From positions 1 to 13,835 of the forward strand of contig JAABRB010000054.1 of NCBI GenBank assembly GCA_011391185.1: 13,835 nt of DNA. The letters are read 5' to 3'. The DNA is from Betaproteobacteria bacterium (GTDB taxonomy: Bacteria; Pseudomonadota; Gammaproteobacteria; Burkholderiales; SG8-39). Position numbers and translations under genes: made by a program. Numbering within the stretch: the stretch's first letter is position 1; each line of letters starts with the position of its first letter. Under the pieces are notes generated by a model, which saw nothing but the letters and a program-made list of their open reading frames with translations, did not search any database and was not told the DNA's origin. Shown in pieces: positions 13,303 to 13,835 of the stretch.

Positions 13303-13835
13303 ATGACCCTGCACGATCAACTCGAACCGATCGAGAAGGCGAGCGTCGACGAGCTGCGCGCATTGCAACTCGAGCGACTCAAGTGGAGCCTCGGGCATGC
13401 GTACCGGAAGGTCCCGCACTACCGACGCAAATTCGACACTCACGGCGTCAGCCCGGACGACCTGAAGAGTCTGGCGGACCTGGCCAGATTCCCGTTCACG
13501 ACCAAGCAGGATCTGCGCGAGAACTACCCGTTCGGAATGTTCGCGGTGCCGATGGACCAGATCGTGCGCATTCACGCCTCGAGTGGCACCACCGGAAAGC
13601 CGACCGTCGTCGGCTACACCAAACGCGATATCGATACGTGGTCGCACTGCATGGCGCGATCGATTCGCGCCGCAGGCGGGCGCTCGACCGACAAGATCCA
13701 TGTCGCGTACGGGTACGGGCTCTTCACCGGCGGGCTCGGGGCGCACTACGGGGGCGAAACGCTTGGTGCCGCCGTCATTCCGGTCGGCGGCGGGATGACG
13801 GAGCGGCAGGTGCAGCTCATCGTGGATTTCAAACC
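13303..13835 (+). CDS. paaK: Phenylacetate-CoA ligase PaaK, N-terminal part (cut by the window end)
   Basis: The frame is open from ATG 13303 to the window edge, 177 complete codons of an enzyme normally about 430-440 residues. PaaK makes phenylacetyl-CoA from phenylacetate, ATP and CoA, the entry step of the pathway; cytoplasmic, ANL adenylate-forming family. Seen: an N-terminal [19 protein letters not shown] segment (about 23-41); [20 protein letters not shown] (63-82); the ATP-phosphate loop SSGTTGKP (93-100); and [14 protein letters not shown] (about 136-150), typical of PaaK. The ribosome binding site AGGAG (13292-13296) is 6 bases before the ATG. The C-terminal adenylation motifs are out of view. 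Other aryl-CoA ligases of the PaaK group are possible, but the paaG neighbour makes phenylacetate the best call. Confidence 0.92.
   Translation, partial: MTLHDQLEPIEKASVDELRALQLERLKWSLGHAYRKVPHYRRKFDTHGVSPDDLKSLADLARFPFTTKQDLRENYPFGMFAVPMDQIVRIHASSGTTGKPTVVGYTKRDIDTWSHCMARSIRAAGGRSTDKIHVAYGYGLFTGGLGAHYGGETLGAAVIPVGGGMTERQVQLIVDFK

Overview
The window is GC-rich, densely coded chromosomal DNA, most likely from a betaproteobacterium. The clade assignment is inference: it rests on the base composition, a DUF1631 protein, a classical aerobic phenylacetate pathway (PaaG, PaaK) and Shine-Dalgarno-led genes. No transposase, integrase, tRNA, rRNA or CRISPR array was seen.

Layout, left to right. (1) The last 38 codons of a Bcp-type peroxiredoxin on the plus strand, followed by about 350 bases without a protein gene. 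That gap ends in what looks like a free-standing small RNA of about 90 nt: its own sigma70-type promoter, three hairpins, two unpaired CCUCC (anti-Shine-Dalgarno-like) linkers and a strong intrinsic terminator. (2) A convergent, compact DUF1631 gene on the minus strand with its own promoter. (3) A heat-shock operon on the minus strand, hsp20 then lon, 8 bases apart, behind a sigma32-like promoter. (4) A plus-strand group: a medium-chain reductase with mitochondrial enoyl-reductase (MECR/Etr1) motifs, then an mrfA-like helicase and an mrfB-like DEDD exonuclease. In Bacillus subtilis MrfA and MrfB form a UvrABC-independent pathway for mitomycin-type DNA damage. The mrfA ribosome binding site lies in one arm of a perfect 9-bp inverted repeat. 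(5) A minus-strand EF-G-like GTPase whose 3' end overlaps the mrfB 3' end by 73 bp tail to tail; its switch II histidine is replaced by alanine. (6) A small two-helix membrane protein on the minus strand. (7) The start of a phenylacetate catabolic cluster, paaG and the first 177 codons of paaK (cut by the window edge), preceded by short repeats and an imperfect palindrome that may be regulatory.

How the genes fit together: Hsp20 (holding damaged protein) and Lon (degrading it) form one proteostasis unit. MrfA/MrfB form one DNA-repair unit, helicase plus nuclease. PaaK activates phenylacetate to its CoA thioester and PaaG isomerises the ring epoxide to the oxepin later in the same pathway. The least expected item is the small RNA candidate at 372-462; next are the hairpin over the mrfA start and the EF-G-like protein lacking its catalytic histidine. 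All product names come from reading the translations; no database search was possible.
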